Part shown: positions 25,571 through 34,348 of the stretch, in pieces
Numbering within the stretch: position 1 is the stretch's first letter
How the letters are laid out: each line of letters starts with the position of its first letter
Origin: Actinomadura sp. DC4
GTDB lineage: Bacteria; Actinomycetota; Actinomycetes; Streptosporangiales; Streptosporangiaceae
Length of the DNA: 64,000 nucleotides
Assembly: GCF_030406325.1 (NCBI RefSeq)
Contig: NZ_JAUEQY010000003.1
Coordinates: forward strand, 186,001-250,000
Reading direction: 5' to 3'
Notes under the pieces: model-generated
Told to the model about the DNA's origin: nothing
Seen by the model: the letters and a program-made list of their open reading frames with translations, nothing else
Database searches by the model: none
Position numbers and translations under genes: made by a program

Positions 25571-26088
25571 ATGGCGCAGCTGTCACCGATCCTCAAGCAG
25601 GCCACTCCCGTACTCGCCGCGCGCGGCGAGGGCGTCCACCTGTACGACGAGGAGGGCCGCCGCCACCTCGACTTCACCGCCGGGATCGGCGTGACCAGCA
25701 CCGGGCACTGCCATCCACGCGTCGTCAAGGCCGCGCCACGCTCATCCACGGCCAGTACACGCAGGACGAGGGGCTCGTCGCCAACGCGGCGGAGATGGGC
25801 CTGCGCCTGCGGGAGGGACTGCGCAAGGTCGCCTCGGCCCACCCGGTCATCGGCGACGTACGGGGCCTGGGGCTCATGGTGGGCAGTGAGTTCGGCGACG
25901 GCGACGCGCCCGACGCCGAGGCCGCGCTACGGGCTCAGCGGGCGGCGGGCGAACGCGGCCTGCTGCTGCTGACCTGCGGCGCGCACGGCAACGTCGTACG
26001 GATGATCCCACCGCTGGTGGTCGACGCCGCGCAGACCGACGAGGCCGTGCAGATCTGGTCCGAGGCGGTCGCCGCGGCGAACGGGTGA
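25571..26088 (+). pseudogene. gabT-like: Class III aminotransferase (gabT-like) with the core deleted
   Basis: ATG 25571 with GGAG upstream begins a normal class III aminotransferase N-terminus ([21 protein letters not shown], ending [11 protein letters not shown]). The frame then changes near 25735. A second frame gives TLIHGQYTQ joined directly to [20 protein letters not shown] and a normal C-terminus (VVRMIPPLVVDAAQTDEAV). About 260 residues are absent, including the whole PLP domain and its lysine. The gene cannot be functional as read. It is paired with the frameshifted aldehyde dehydrogenase, which together would have been a GABA-type catabolic pair. Confidence 0.85.
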
Positions 26089-26128
26089 GCGTCCGGCGGG
26101 AGGCCTCCCGCCGGACGCCGGGCCGTCG

Positions 26129-28801
26129 CTACTTGCGCATGACCTCCGGCTCCTGGCGGCGCAGCATGCGCTCCACCAGGAAGACCAGGACGACGGTGAG
26201 GACCACCATCATGCCGACGTCCAGGAGCCAGGTGCCGAACTGCTGTTTCCACAGCGGGTCCACCGACTCGCCGCGTTTGTGCGGGAGCAGGAAGCTGACG
26301 TTGAGCGTCCCCGCCATCGCGGCGAACGCCCACCGGGCCGGCACGAGCCAGGAGATCTGGTCCAGGACGGCCTTGCCGTCGAGATGCACGAGGGCCCCGC
26401 AGAACACGATCTGGATCAGCGTCGTGAGCACCAGGAGCGGCATCGTCATCTCGCTGGTCTTGACGACCGCGGAGATGAGCAGGCCCATCGTCATCGCGCA
26501 GAAGGACAGCACCGCGACGGCGACGATGAGCTCGGGCAGGGGCGTGGTGATCACGCCCTTGTCCCGCATGCTGACCCCGGCCATGGCGACCAGGGTGAGC
26601 GCGATGCCCTGCCCGATCGTGATCACGCCGAGGACGAGCAGCTTCGAGGTCAGATACGCCGATCTGGACAGCCCGACCGCGCGTTCTCGCTGGTAGATCG
26701 GTCTTTCCTTGACGAGTTCACGGACCGCGTTGGCGGCGCCGGTGAGGCAGCCGCCGATACACAAGATCATCAGGAGGTTCGCGGCACCGCCCTGCGAGCC
26801 GCGGATGTTGGAGGTGAGGTCCCCGGCCGGGATGACGCGCGCCACCGCGCCCATGATGATCGGCAGCGCCACCGTGATGCCGAGGAACAACGGGTCCGCC
26901 ACGATGCTGCGGACGTAGCGCCGGATCAGCGTGCTCAGCTGCTCGGGCCAGCTCTGCGGCTTGGGCGGCGGCTGGAACTGCATCGGCCCGCTCTGGGCGA
27001 CCGGCTGCACCAGGTCGGCCTGGACGTACTTCTGGTGGGCCGGCGACTGGAGGAACCGGCCGCCCCAGTCGATGGACGGGTCGTCGAACGCCTGGAAGAC
27101 ATCGGCCCAGTCGGTGAAGCCGAGGAACGGCAGCGCCTCCCTCGGCGGTCCGAAGTAGGCGATCTTCCCGCCCGGCGCCATCACGAGGAGCCGGTCGCAG
27201 ATGTCGAGGTTCGCGACGCTGTGCGTGACCACCGCTACCGTACGGCCGTCGTCGGCCAGGCCGCGCAGCATCTGCATGACCGACTTGTCCAAGCCCGGGT
27301 CCAGGCCGGAGGTCGGCTCGTCGAGGAAGAGCAGCGACGGCTTGGTGAGCAGTTCCAGCGCCACGCTGACGCGCTTGCGCTGTCCGCCGGACAGGGCCGA
27401 GATCCGGTTGTCGCGGCGGTGGTCCAGGCCGAGCTCCTGCAGGACCTCGTCGACGCGCGCCTTGCGCTCGTGCTGGCGGGTGTCGTCGGGGAAGCGCAGC
27501 TCGGCCGCGTAGATGAGCGCGCGGCGTACGGTGAGCTGGGTGTGCAGGATGTCGTCCTGCGGCACCAGGCCGATGCGCGAGCGCAGCTCGGAGTAGTCGC
27601 GGTAGAGGTCGCGGCCGTCGTAGGAGACCGTGCCCTGGTCCGCGGGGCGCAGGCCGGTGAGCGCGCGCAGGAGGGTCGACTTGCCCGAGCCGCTGGGGCC
27701 GATCACCGCGACGAGGCACTTCTCGCCGAGCGGGAACGACACGTGGTCCAGCAGCACCTTGCCCTTGTCGACCGTGACGGTCAGGTCGTGCGCGCTGAGG
27801 CTGACGGCGCCCGTGTCCTGGTACTCCGTCAGGACGTCGCCGACGAGCTGGAACGTCGAGGGACCGATGCCGATGATGTCGTCGGGGCCGATCGGCGAGC
27901 GTTCGACCCGCTGGCCGTTGACGTAGGTGCCACTGCGGCTGCCGACGTCGACGATCTCGTACGTCCCGCTGGACGAACGCAGCTCGGCGTGCTGCCGCGA
28001 GACGCGCAGGTCGGTGATGACCATGTCGTTCTCGGGCGCCCGGCCGATGCGCAGGACCTGGGCGCCCCCGAGGTTGCGCACCTTGGCGGGCTCGCGGAGG
28101 TTGCCGGCCGTCGTCCTCATGGGCCCGCGGGCGGCACCCGAGCGCGGCATCGTGCCCCGCGTCGGCTGGTAGCCGATCGGGTCCGGGGACGGGGACGGCT
28201 GGTACGGCGGCATCGCGCCGGTGCCGTCGCCCGGTCCGGGGAACTGCGTGGGCGGCGGCTGGTAGGGCGGCATGGTGCCCGTGCCGTCGCCTTGGAAAGG
28301 CTGCTGCTGGTACGGGGGCGGGCCCGCGGGCCGGCCGCCCATCGGCGGGGCCGACGCCGCCGCCTGGCCGGGGACCGGCGGGTGGACCTGGCCGGGCATG
28401 CCCTGCTGCGGCGGGTACGCCGGTTGCTGGAACCCTCCGGGCGCGGCCTGCCGCCGCGTCGGCGGGACCGGGGGCTCGGCTCCGGGCTGTTCGCGCGTCG
28501 CCGGCGTCGCGCCGGCGCGGAAGACGACCGGAACCCCCTCTTCCGGGTGGCCGAGCCGCACCTGGCTGCCCGGAGCGACGACGGCCCGCTGGACGCGCCG
28601 GCCGCCGTCGTACGTGCCGTTCGCGCTGCCGGAGTCCTCAAGGATCCACTGGCCGTCTTCGAAGCGCAGCACGGCGTGAGAGCGTGAGACGCCGTCGACG
28701 GCGATGACGATGTCCGCCCCCGGGTCCCGGCCCACGCGGTAGGAACGTCGTGGATCAAGAGCGACCGAAACACCGTTGCTCTCCACGACAAGCTGAGTCA
28801 C
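26129..28801 (-). CDS. FHA-FHA-ABC-transmembrane exporter (Rv1747-like)
   Basis: An 890-residue protein from GTG 28801 (MTQLVVESNGVSVAL) with GGGAAAGG upstream; the frame is open further but unsupported. In order: FHA-1 (YRVGRDPGADI, GVSRSHAVL, SANGTYDGG), a long Pro/Gln/Gly linker with a repeated GDGTGxMPPYQP element, FHA-2 (LRIGRAPENDMVI, VSRQHAEL, RSGTYVNG), an ABC domain (GPSGSGKST, LSGGQRKRVS, LLFLDEPTSGLD) and about six membrane helices of the ABC-2 type. FHA domains bind phosphothreonine, so a Ser/Thr kinase likely controls it, as for mycobacterial Rv1747, which exports cell-envelope glycolipid precursors. The gene stands alone. Confidence 0.92.
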   Translation of the reverse strand: MTQLVVESNGVSVALDPRRSYRVGRDPGADIVIAVDGVSRSHAVLRFEDGQWILEDSGSANGTYDGGRRVQRAVVAPGSQVRLGHPEEGVPVVFRAGATPATREQPGAEPPVPPTRRQAAPGGFQQPAYPPQQGMPGQVHPPVPGQAAASAPPMGGRPAGPPPYQQQPFQGDGTGTMPPYQPPPTQFPGPGDGTGAMPPYQPSPSPDPIGYQPTRGTMPRSGAARGPMRTTAGNLREPAKVRNLGGAQVLRIGRAPENDMVITDLRVSRQHAELRSSSGTYEIVDVGSRSGTYVNGQRVERSPIGPDDIIGIGPSTFQLVGDVLTEYQDTGAVSLSAHDLTVTVDKGKVLLDHVSFPLGEKCLVAVIGPSGSGKSTLLRALTGLRPADQGTVSYDGRDLYRDYSELRSRIGLVPQDDILHTQLTVRRALIYAAELRFPDDTRQHERKARVDEVLQELGLDHRRDNRISALSGGQRKRVSVALELLTKPSLLFLDEPTSGLDPGLDKSVMQMLRGLADDGRTVAVVTHSVANLDICDRLLVMAPGGKIAYFGPPREALPFLGFTDWADVFQAFDDPSIDWGGRFLQSPAHQKYVQADLVQPVAQSGPMQFQPPPKPQSWPEQLSTLIRRYVRSIVADPLFLGITVALPIIMGAVARVIPAGDLTSNIRGSQGGAANLLMILCIGGCLTGAANAVRELVKERPIYQRERAVGLSRSAYLTSKLLVLGVITIGQGIALTLVAMAGVSMRDKGVITTPLPELIVAVAVLSFCAMTMGLLISAVVKTSEMTMPLLVLTTLIQIVFCGALVHLDGKAVLDQISWLVPARWAFAAMAGTLNVSFLLPHKRGESVDPLWKQQFGTWLLDVGMMVVLTVVLVFLVERMLRRQEPEVMRK

Positions 28802-29227
28802 AAAATCGCCTTTCCCGTCGCCTGCCCCGCGAGGCCCAAGGGAGCCGCTCATCGGGGAGCACATCAACCTTGGACCGCCGGTAAAGCGTAGGGCCTCGCG
28901 CGTAAACGCGGCAATGCTTCGAAAAGTATGTAAGTGACGGTTATCCCGGCCCTCTCGTGGGCGAATCCCGATTTCCGGGCCGTCGTGGGCCGGAGTGCGG
29001 CTTGACGCCGCCTTGGTGTTCACTTGGCCACCGCCTTACCCGGCTTCGCCAGGTCGCGGGCACCGCTCCGGACACAGAACGGAATGCTTCATTCCGCGGT
29101 AAGCGTGATGTAGCCGATTTCACAACTCGCTTGATTTGCCCTACGGGCCGCGATCGTTGATCATTGGCCGAATGTCCCCCGCTCCCCAGCCGTCACATGA
29201 CGGGCATGCGGAGAGCGCGGTCGGATC
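28802..29227. promoter_or_regulatory. Divergent intergenic region with an inverted repeat
   Basis: A 426-bp spacer between divergent genes, less GC-rich than its flanks. CGGAATGCTTCATTCCG (29080-29096) has perfect 7-bp arms around a 3-base centre. AATGCTTC recurs at 28912. It probably carries both promoters. I see no gene in it. Confidence 0.4.
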
Positions 29228-30835
29228 GTGACCGCCACCCTGGAGGCGCCGCGACCGGCTGACGCGATACGGGCACGACCGGTGCGCCACCGACGGTGGC
29301 TCCTGCATCCCGTCGTGGCCGCTACGGCCATTGCCGGGATCCTCCATGTGCTGTGGGCGGTGTTCCTCGCCGGCGGTGGCGGCGACCTCGCCGCGCAGAG
29401 CGCGTGGGCGGAGTTCGCCATGCGGCATCCCGGCTCGGCCTATGACTTCGCCTGGTACGGCGGGATGCATCCCGCCTCATACAGCGTGATCTCCCCCTAC
29501 CTGATGGCGCTGCTCGGCGTACGGACCACCGGGGTGCTCGCGGGCACGCTGTCGGCCGGCCTGTTCGCGCTGCTCCTGATGCGTTCGGGAATCCGCCGTC
29601 CACTCGCGCCGGCGCTCTGGGGCGCCTTCGCGTTCTCCTGCAACGCGGTGTCCGGCCGCGTGACGTTCGCCCTCGGCGTGTTCTTCGGCCTCGCGGCCGT
29701 CGCCGTGGTGTTCGCCGCGCGCGGCCCCCGCGCCCCGCGCGCCGCCGCGGTCGTCGTCCTCGGCGTGCTGGCCACGCTGGCGAGCCCGGTCGCCGGGCTC
29801 TTCCTCGAGGTCGCCGCCGCCGCGCTCTTCCTCACCCGGCGGCGACGTCCGGCGTACGCCCTGGCGGCCGGTCCGCCGTTCGTGGTGGCGCTGTCCGCGC
29901 TGTTGTTCCCCTTCAAGGGCGTGCAGCCGTTCCCGTGGTTCCTGGTGGCGGCCCCCGTCGCCAGCTCGGTCGCCCTCGCGCTCTACGCCCCGAAGTCGTG
30001 GCGGAACGTCCGCGTGGGCGCCGTCGTGTACGCCCTCGGCACCGTGCTCACCTGGCTCATCCCCTCCCAGGTGGGCAGCAACGTCGACCGGCTCGCGCTG
30101 CTGTTCGGCGGCGCGGTCATGCTGGCGGCGGCGATGGAGCGCAGGACCACCATCCTGTACGTCGCGTTCGCGGCCACCGTCGTCTCCCAGGTGATCCGGC
30201 CGGTCTTCGACGTCGTCAACACCGGCTCCCCCGACGGCCACACGACCGGCGTGCTGTCGGAGCTGCGCAACGTCGGCGCCGACCGCGGGCGCGTCGAGGT
30301 GGTGCCGGAGCGCACCCACCTGGAGTCATCGGAGTTCGCGCCGGTGGTCAACCTCGCGCGCGGCTGGAACCGCCAGGCCGACGTCGACCGCAACCCGCTC
30401 TTCTACGACGGCAGCCTCACCGCGGACACCTACCACGCCTGGCTCAAGCGCTGGGCGGTCCGCTACGTCGTGCTGTCGGACTCCACGCCCGACTGGCAGG
30501 GCATGGAAGAGGCGCGCATCGTCTCGACCGGGCAGCCGTGGCTGAAGCAGGTCTGGCGCGACCAGCACTGGCACCTGTACGAGCTCACCGACCCCGAGCC
30601 GCTCGCCGACCCGCCCGCCACCGTCGCCCGCGCCGACGACGGCGAGCTCGACATCAACGTCCCGTCGGCGGGCTGGGTGCTCGTACGCGTGCCGTGGTCG
30701 CCGTGGCTCGGCGTCCGCGGCGGCGCGGCGGGCTGCGTCACGGAGGCCGGCGACTGGACCCGCCTGTACGCCCCGACACCGGGCCGGTACCGCCTCGGCG
30801 GCAGCTACCAGCTGCCCCGCGGCACACCCTGCTGA
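29228..30835 (+). CDS. Polytopic membrane protein with C-terminal soluble domain
   Basis: A 535-residue protein from GTG 29228. About ten hydrophobic helices fill residues 30-330. A soluble C-terminal part follows, with conserved-looking RVEVVPERTHLESSEFAPVVNLARGWNRQADVDRNPLFYD and a WHLYELTDPEPLA stretch. The GMHPASYSVISPYLM loop after helix 1 is typical of a family of actinobacterial integral membrane proteins of unknown function that resemble GT-C glycosyltransferases. A lipid-linked sugar transferase role is plausible, not shown. The downstream PAP2-like gene is convergent. Confidence 0.65.
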   Translation: MTATLEAPRPADAIRARPVRHRRWLLHPVVAATAIAGILHVLWAVFLAGGGGDLAAQSAWAEFAMRHPGSAYDFAWYGGMHPASYSVISPYLMALLGVRTTGVLAGTLSAGLFALLLMRSGIRRPLAPALWGAFAFSCNAVSGRVTFALGVFFGLAAVAVVFAARGPRAPRAAAVVVLGVLATLASPVAGLFLEVAAAALFLTRRRRPAYALAAGPPFVVALSALLFPFKGVQPFPWFLVAAPVASSVALALYAPKSWRNVRVGAVVYALGTVLTWLIPSQVGSNVDRLALLFGGAVMLAAAMERRTTILYVAFAATVVSQVIRPVFDVVNTGSPDGHTTGVLSELRNVGADRGRVEVVPERTHLESSEFAPVVNLARGWNRQADVDRNPLFYDGSLTADTYHAWLKRWAVRYVVLSDSTPDWQGMEEARIVSTGQPWLKQVWRDQHWHLYELTDPEPLADPPATVARADDGELDINVPSAGWVLVRVPWSPWLGVRGGAAGCVTEAGDWTRLYAPTPGRYRLGGSYQLPRGTPC

Positions 30836-30839
30836 GACG

Positions 30840-31382
30840 TCAGGAGGTCTCGCCCCCGCCGGTGAACGAGCGCAGGCGGGTACGGCGCGTACGGGCGACG
30901 GCGCGCCGCAGTGGGCCCTCGAACAGGACGAAGCCGATGAGCGTCACCGTGACGCCGACGACCGAGCCGCCGGCGATCTCGTCGGGCTCGGCCCCGGCGA
31001 GCGCGAGCGAGAGGACCATCAGCAGCCACGCGCCGCACGCCGCGAACCCGAACCTGCGGCCGGCCAGGAATAGCCCGGCCGCCGTCGCCGCGGCCATCGC
31101 CGCGTGATCGCTCGGCGCGGGCAGGTCCGAGCTGTGCACGACCAGGCCGTGGAACGCCGTCCAGTGCATCGTGGGCAGCCGCTCGATGGGCTCGTTCGCC
31201 GCCACCGAGGCGATGGCGCCGACCGGCGCCCAGAGCGCGGCGGCCATCACGGCGGGACGCTCCCGACGTGCCGCCCACCAGGTCCAGCCGAGCAGCGCGA
31301 CGAGCAGCAGCGGCTCCACCCGCGCGCAGGCCACCGCCGCGGTGTGGAACCGGTACGCGTCGGCCAGGTGATCGGTGAGCAT
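30840..31382 (-). CDS. PAP2-like membrane protein, degenerate active site
   Basis: A 180-residue protein with about five helices from ATG 31382. Parts of the type 2 phosphatidic acid phosphatase signature can be seen: ANEPIERLPTMH in place of the first motif (KxxxxxxRP), PSDHAAMAAATAAGL for the second (PSGH, here PSDH) and a poorly kept third (AGAEPDEIAGG). PAP2 enzymes dephosphorylate lipid-linked phosphates such as undecaprenyl pyrophosphate. The missing Arg and third-motif His make catalysis doubtful. Its nearest neighbours are membrane glycosyltransferase-like proteins. Confidence 0.6.
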   Translation of the reverse strand: MLTDHLADAYRFHTAAVACARVEPLLLVALLGWTWWAARRERPAVMAAALWAPVGAIASVAANEPIERLPTMHWTAFHGLVVHSSDLPAPSDHAAMAAATAAGLFLAGRRFGFAACGAWLLMVLSLALAGAEPDEIAGGSVVGVTVTLIGFVLFEGPLRRAVARTRRTRLRSFTGGGETS

Positions 31383-31540
31383 GGGGGTCCGCCTCGATGG
31401 GTCGCAGTGCCGGAACAGGCCGCCTCTTGGCCAACCGCCGTCCGTGGACACTGTAGAGATCATTCGGTCAACGCAGGGTTAGGACCTGTTTCCCTGGACC
31501 CGCCGACCGTTTGACCCTTGCCTTACGTTTCCGGGAACTG

Positions 31541-31559
31541 ACCCTACAATCTGTAGGGT
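31541..31559. promoter_or_regulatory. Perfect inverted repeat overlapping a -10 and start codon
   Basis: ACCCTACAATCTGTAGGGT has 8-bp arms around 3 bases. TACAAT (31545-31550) is a good -10 and GTG 31558 begins inside the right arm, so the mRNA is probably leaderless. The CTACA...TGTAG core resembles BlaI-family boxes, and two BlaI-family genes lie 1.5-2 kb downstream. Confidence 0.6.
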
Positions 31560-33030
31560 GAACCTCAGCAGACGGTCAAGCGGACGTCTCGGCCACCCCT
31601 GCCTGCCCCTGTTCGCGGTGGCGTTCGTGTACGCGGCCGCCCAGGTCATCGCGGTCACGACGCGGTTGCGGCTCGGCTGGGACGAGACGGTCTACGTCAG
31701 CCAGGTCAGCCCGCACGCGCCGACGGCGTTCTTCAGCGCGCCGCGCGCCCGCGGCATCACGCTGCTGCCGGCGCCGGTCCTGGCGATGACGGCCTCGCTG
31801 GCGTCCCTGCGGCTCTACATGACCGTGCTCTCCTCGGCGGGCCTCGTGATCGCGTACTGGCCGTGGGCGCGCCTCCTGCGCCCCGCCACCGCTGCGCTCG
31901 CCGCGCTGCTGCTGGCGGCGCTGTGGATGGTGCAGTTCTACGGCAACGCGGTCATGCCCAACATCTACGTCGCGTACGGCGCGGTCGCGGCGGTCGGCTG
32001 GTTCGCGCGCACCGTTCGCGGGCAGGGCCGGTCAGCGCCGCTGTGGCTCGCCCTGAGCCTGGCGTTCGTGGCGCTCATGCGCCCGGGTGACGCGCTGTGG
32101 CTCGTGCTCCCGCTGCTCGGCGCGGTGGCGTTCGCCCGGCGGCGCCGGCGGATCGCGCTTTCGGCCGTCGTGGCCGGACCGGCGGCGGGCGCGGCCGAAT
32201 GGGTCGTGGAGGCGTACGCGCGGTTCGGCGGCCCGCTGAACCGGCTCCGGGTGTCGAGCCGGAGCGAGGGCGGTCTCGGCTGGCATCCCGAGGGCCTGCG
32301 GATGGAGCTGCACGCGCTCAACGACCGGTTGCTCTGCCGGCCGTGCGGCGGCGCGACCTGGCACGTGCCCCCGCTGTCGGTCTGGTGGCCGCTCGTCCCC
32401 GCGCTGGCGGCGGGCGGGCTGGTGCTCGCGGCGCGCGGCGGCCGCCTGCGGCTGGTGGCACTGCCGGCCGCGTGCGGCGTGATGCTCGGCGCCTCGTACC
32501 TCCTGTTCGTCGGGTACGCCGCGCCGCGCTTCCTCATCCCCGCGTACGCGCTGCTGGCCATCCCGATCGCCGAGCTCGTACGCGCGGCGGCGACGCTCGG
32601 CCAGGGCCGCTGGCGAATCGCGACGGCGGGCGTCGTGGCGGCGGCGCTGGCGGTCCAGGTGGCCGGGCAGCAGATGGTGCTCGCCCGCATGGTGCGGAGC
32701 CAGCAGAGCGCCCGCCTGGACTTCGTGGCCATCACCGACGAACTCCACGGCCTCGGCGTCCGCGCGCCGTGCACGCTGTCCGGGCAACAGGCCCCACCAC
32801 TGGCGTTCTACGCGGGCTGCCGGTCGCTGCAGATCGCGGGAAACGACGCGTCGGTCGACGTGGCCCGGCTGCTGGGCGAGACGAGCCTGACCCGGCTGGC
32901 GGTCATCGAACGCGACGGCCACCGCCCGCACTACACGCAGGACTGGCTGCACTACACGTTCACCACCCCGAACGGCCACCACTGGCACGTGTTCCTACCC
33001 CCGCACCCACCCGCCGCCCCCCGCAGCTGA
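31558..33030 (+). CDS. GT-C-type membrane glycosyltransferase-like protein
   Basis: A 490-residue polytopic protein, GTG start at 31558. The first loop after helix 1 has LGWDETVYVSQVSPH, the acidic D-E motif typical of GT-C/ArnT-PMT enzymes that use lipid-phosphate sugars. About ten to eleven helices follow, with a short soluble C-terminal domain (HYTQDWLHYTFTTPNGHHWHVF). The likely role is transfer of a sugar from a polyprenyl carrier at the outer membrane face. The palindrome covering its start implies tight repression. Confidence 0.7.
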   Translation: MNLSRRSSGRLGHPCLPLFAVAFVYAAAQVIAVTTRLRLGWDETVYVSQVSPHAPTAFFSAPRARGITLLPAPVLAMTASLASLRLYMTVLSSAGLVIAYWPWARLLRPATAALAALLLAALWMVQFYGNAVMPNIYVAYGAVAAVGWFARTVRGQGRSAPLWLALSLAFVALMRPGDALWLVLPLLGAVAFARRRRRIALSAVVAGPAAGAAEWVVEAYARFGGPLNRLRVSSRSEGGLGWHPEGLRMELHALNDRLLCRPCGGATWHVPPLSVWWPLVPALAAGGLVLAARGGRLRLVALPAACGVMLGASYLLFVGYAAPRFLIPAYALLAIPIAELVRAAATLGQGRWRIATAGVVAAALAVQVAGQQMVLARMVRSQQSARLDFVAITDELHGLGVRAPCTLSGQQAPPLAFYAGCRSLQIAGNDASVDVARLLGETSLTRLAVIERDGHRPHYTQDWLHYTFTTPNGHHWHVFLPPHPPAAPRS

Positions 33031-33037
33031 CCTCGGC

Positions 33038-33394
33038 TCAGCTTGCGTCGAGGAGTTTGCGGAGCATCTGTTCGTCGTCCGGGGCCAGGGCCGTGACGAA
33101 GCGCTCCAGCACGGCCGCGCGGTCCGGTTCTCGCCTCAGTACCTCGTGCATGGTCTGGGCGGCCTGTTCGGTGGCGTCACGGGCGGGGCGATAGGCGCCG
33201 CGTCTGCCGTCGGCGTCGCGGATGACCAGGCCCTTGTCCCACAGGCGCTTCAAGATCGTGTGCACCGTGTTGTAGGCCAGTTCCCCGCCGATCCGGGCCT
33301 GGACCTCCGACGGTGTCAGCGGCCGGTCGGTGGACCACAGCGCGCCGAGGACCTCCGCCTCGAGCTGCCCCGCACCCCGCCGTACTCCGGCCAT
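33038..33394 (-). CDS. BlaI/MecI/CopY-family repressor (paralogue 1)
   Basis: A 118-residue winged-helix repressor (MAGVRRGAGQLEAEVLGALW, TPSEVQARIGGELAYNTVHTILKRLWDKGLV). TAAAGT sits about six bases before the ATG, which suggests a leaderless transcript. Family members bind TACTACA-type palindromes and are inactivated by a BlaR/MecR protease; no such protease gene is in the window. It diverges from a second BlaI-family gene and converges with the GT-C gene. Confidence 0.9.
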   Translation of the reverse strand: MAGVRRGAGQLEAEVLGALWSTDRPLTPSEVQARIGGELAYNTVHTILKRLWDKGLVIRDADGRRGAYRPARDATEQAAQTMHEVLRREPDRAAVLERFVTALAPDDEQMLRKLLDAS

Positions 33395-33484
33395 GCCGTC
33401 ACTTTACAGGTGATAGATCCGGATCTGCCGGACCTGTTCCGTAGGCGGGAGTTGCCCACCTACCAGCGACGACGCGGACATATC

Positions 33485-33501
33485 ACTACTATCTAAGTAG
33501 T
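33485..33501. promoter_or_regulatory. BlaI-type box between two BlaI-family genes
   Basis: ACTACTATCTAAGTAGT has 6-bp arms around 5 bases and lies in the divergent promoter of the two BlaI-family genes, 33 bases before the start of the second. It resembles the BlaI consensus TACTACATATGTAGTA. Confidence 0.65.
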
Positions 33502-33533
33502 AACCTCCCTCTTCCCTCCCCGGAGCATGTGCC

Positions 33534-33911
33534 GTGCCCGACACGCCTGACCAGCAGCGACGGCCTGCCGGCATGCTCGAGGACGAGGTGCTGGCCGCGC
33601 TCTGGAGGGGCGGCCGGCCGATGAGCCCGGCGGAGGTCCAGGCCTCGCTCGGCGGGGTCCTGGCCTACACGACCGTGATGACGACGCTGGCCCGTCTGCA
33701 CCGCAAGGGCATGGCCACGCGCACCCGCGAGGGGCGCGGCTACGTCTACTTCCCGAGCATCGACGAGGCGAGCCACACCGCCGCCGCAATGAACGCCCTG
33801 CTGCGCCGCCGCCACGACCACGCGGCCGTGCTCGCGCGCTTCGTCTCTGACCTTCCCCCCGAGGACGAGCGCCTGCTCCTGCGTCTCCTCCGCGACGACG
33901 ACACGCCATAA
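33534..33911 (+). CDS. BlaI/MecI/CopY-family repressor (paralogue 2)
   Basis: A 125-residue paralogue of the divergent BlaI gene (GTG 33534, CGGAG 8 bases upstream). HTH: MSPAEVQASLGGVLAYTTVMTTLARLHRKGMA, wing TRTREGRGYVYFP, then the dimerisation helices. The paralogues share the family fold (LAY(N/T)TV) but differ in the recognition helix, so they may read related boxes. Targets may include the membrane protein genes on either side. Confidence 0.9.
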   Translation: MPDTPDQQRRPAGMLEDEVLAALWRGGRPMSPAEVQASLGGVLAYTTVMTTLARLHRKGMATRTREGRGYVYFPSIDEASHTAAAMNALLRRRHDHAAVLARFVSDLPPEDERLLLRLLRDDDTP

Positions 33912-33964
33912 ACCGCCACATAAGCGGCACCGCCCTTTAGGGGACGCCGCCATCTGCGCACCTG

Positions 33965-33980
33965 TACTATTTGGGTAGTA
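33965..33980. promoter_or_regulatory. BlaI-type box downstream of BlaI paralogue 2
   Basis: TACTATTTGGGTAGTA matches the half-sites and the 6-bp spacing of the BlaI consensus TACTA-N6-TAGTA. It lies 369 bases before the next gene (34349). The spacer 33912-34348 otherwise shows nothing I can call; short ORFs there lack ribosome sites and recognisable products. Confidence 0.55.
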
Positions 33981-34348
33981 GCTCAGTCGCGAGACACGGG
34001 AGCGGTGGACTGACACGTGCGAATACTGCGGTGCGGGCCGGCGGCCACGACAGGACGGCCATCGACCCGCGTTGGAGCCCGCAAAGCTCGTACGGCCGAT
34101 ACCGGCCACCCGCATCCGACGACCGGCACCGCCCGGAAGGCCGTCGAACACCACAGCGTCACGAAAACCGTCGTCGGCGCCCGCCGCCTTCCGCAGTCCC
34201 GGCACCACCGTTGACCGTAACGTGATCACCGGTCTGCGAAACATCGGCAGGCACTGACGCCTTCTCGCCCGGATACCGACCGGTCTAGGAGCCACGTTCT
34301 TCATCTCGTGTTTCATCGGTGTCGATCCGCTAAGGGGACATTGAGTCC

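Noticed and set aside
26279-28687. 802-residue open frame on the plus strand opposite the FHA/ABC gene
   Set aside because: It is the antisense shadow of a clear ABC exporter; the composition is Arg/Ala/Gly/Asp without domains or a ribosome site.
33971-34225. 84-residue ORF after the BlaI-like box
   Set aside because: No ribosome site, low-complexity Arg/Pro/Ser composition and no recognisable family.
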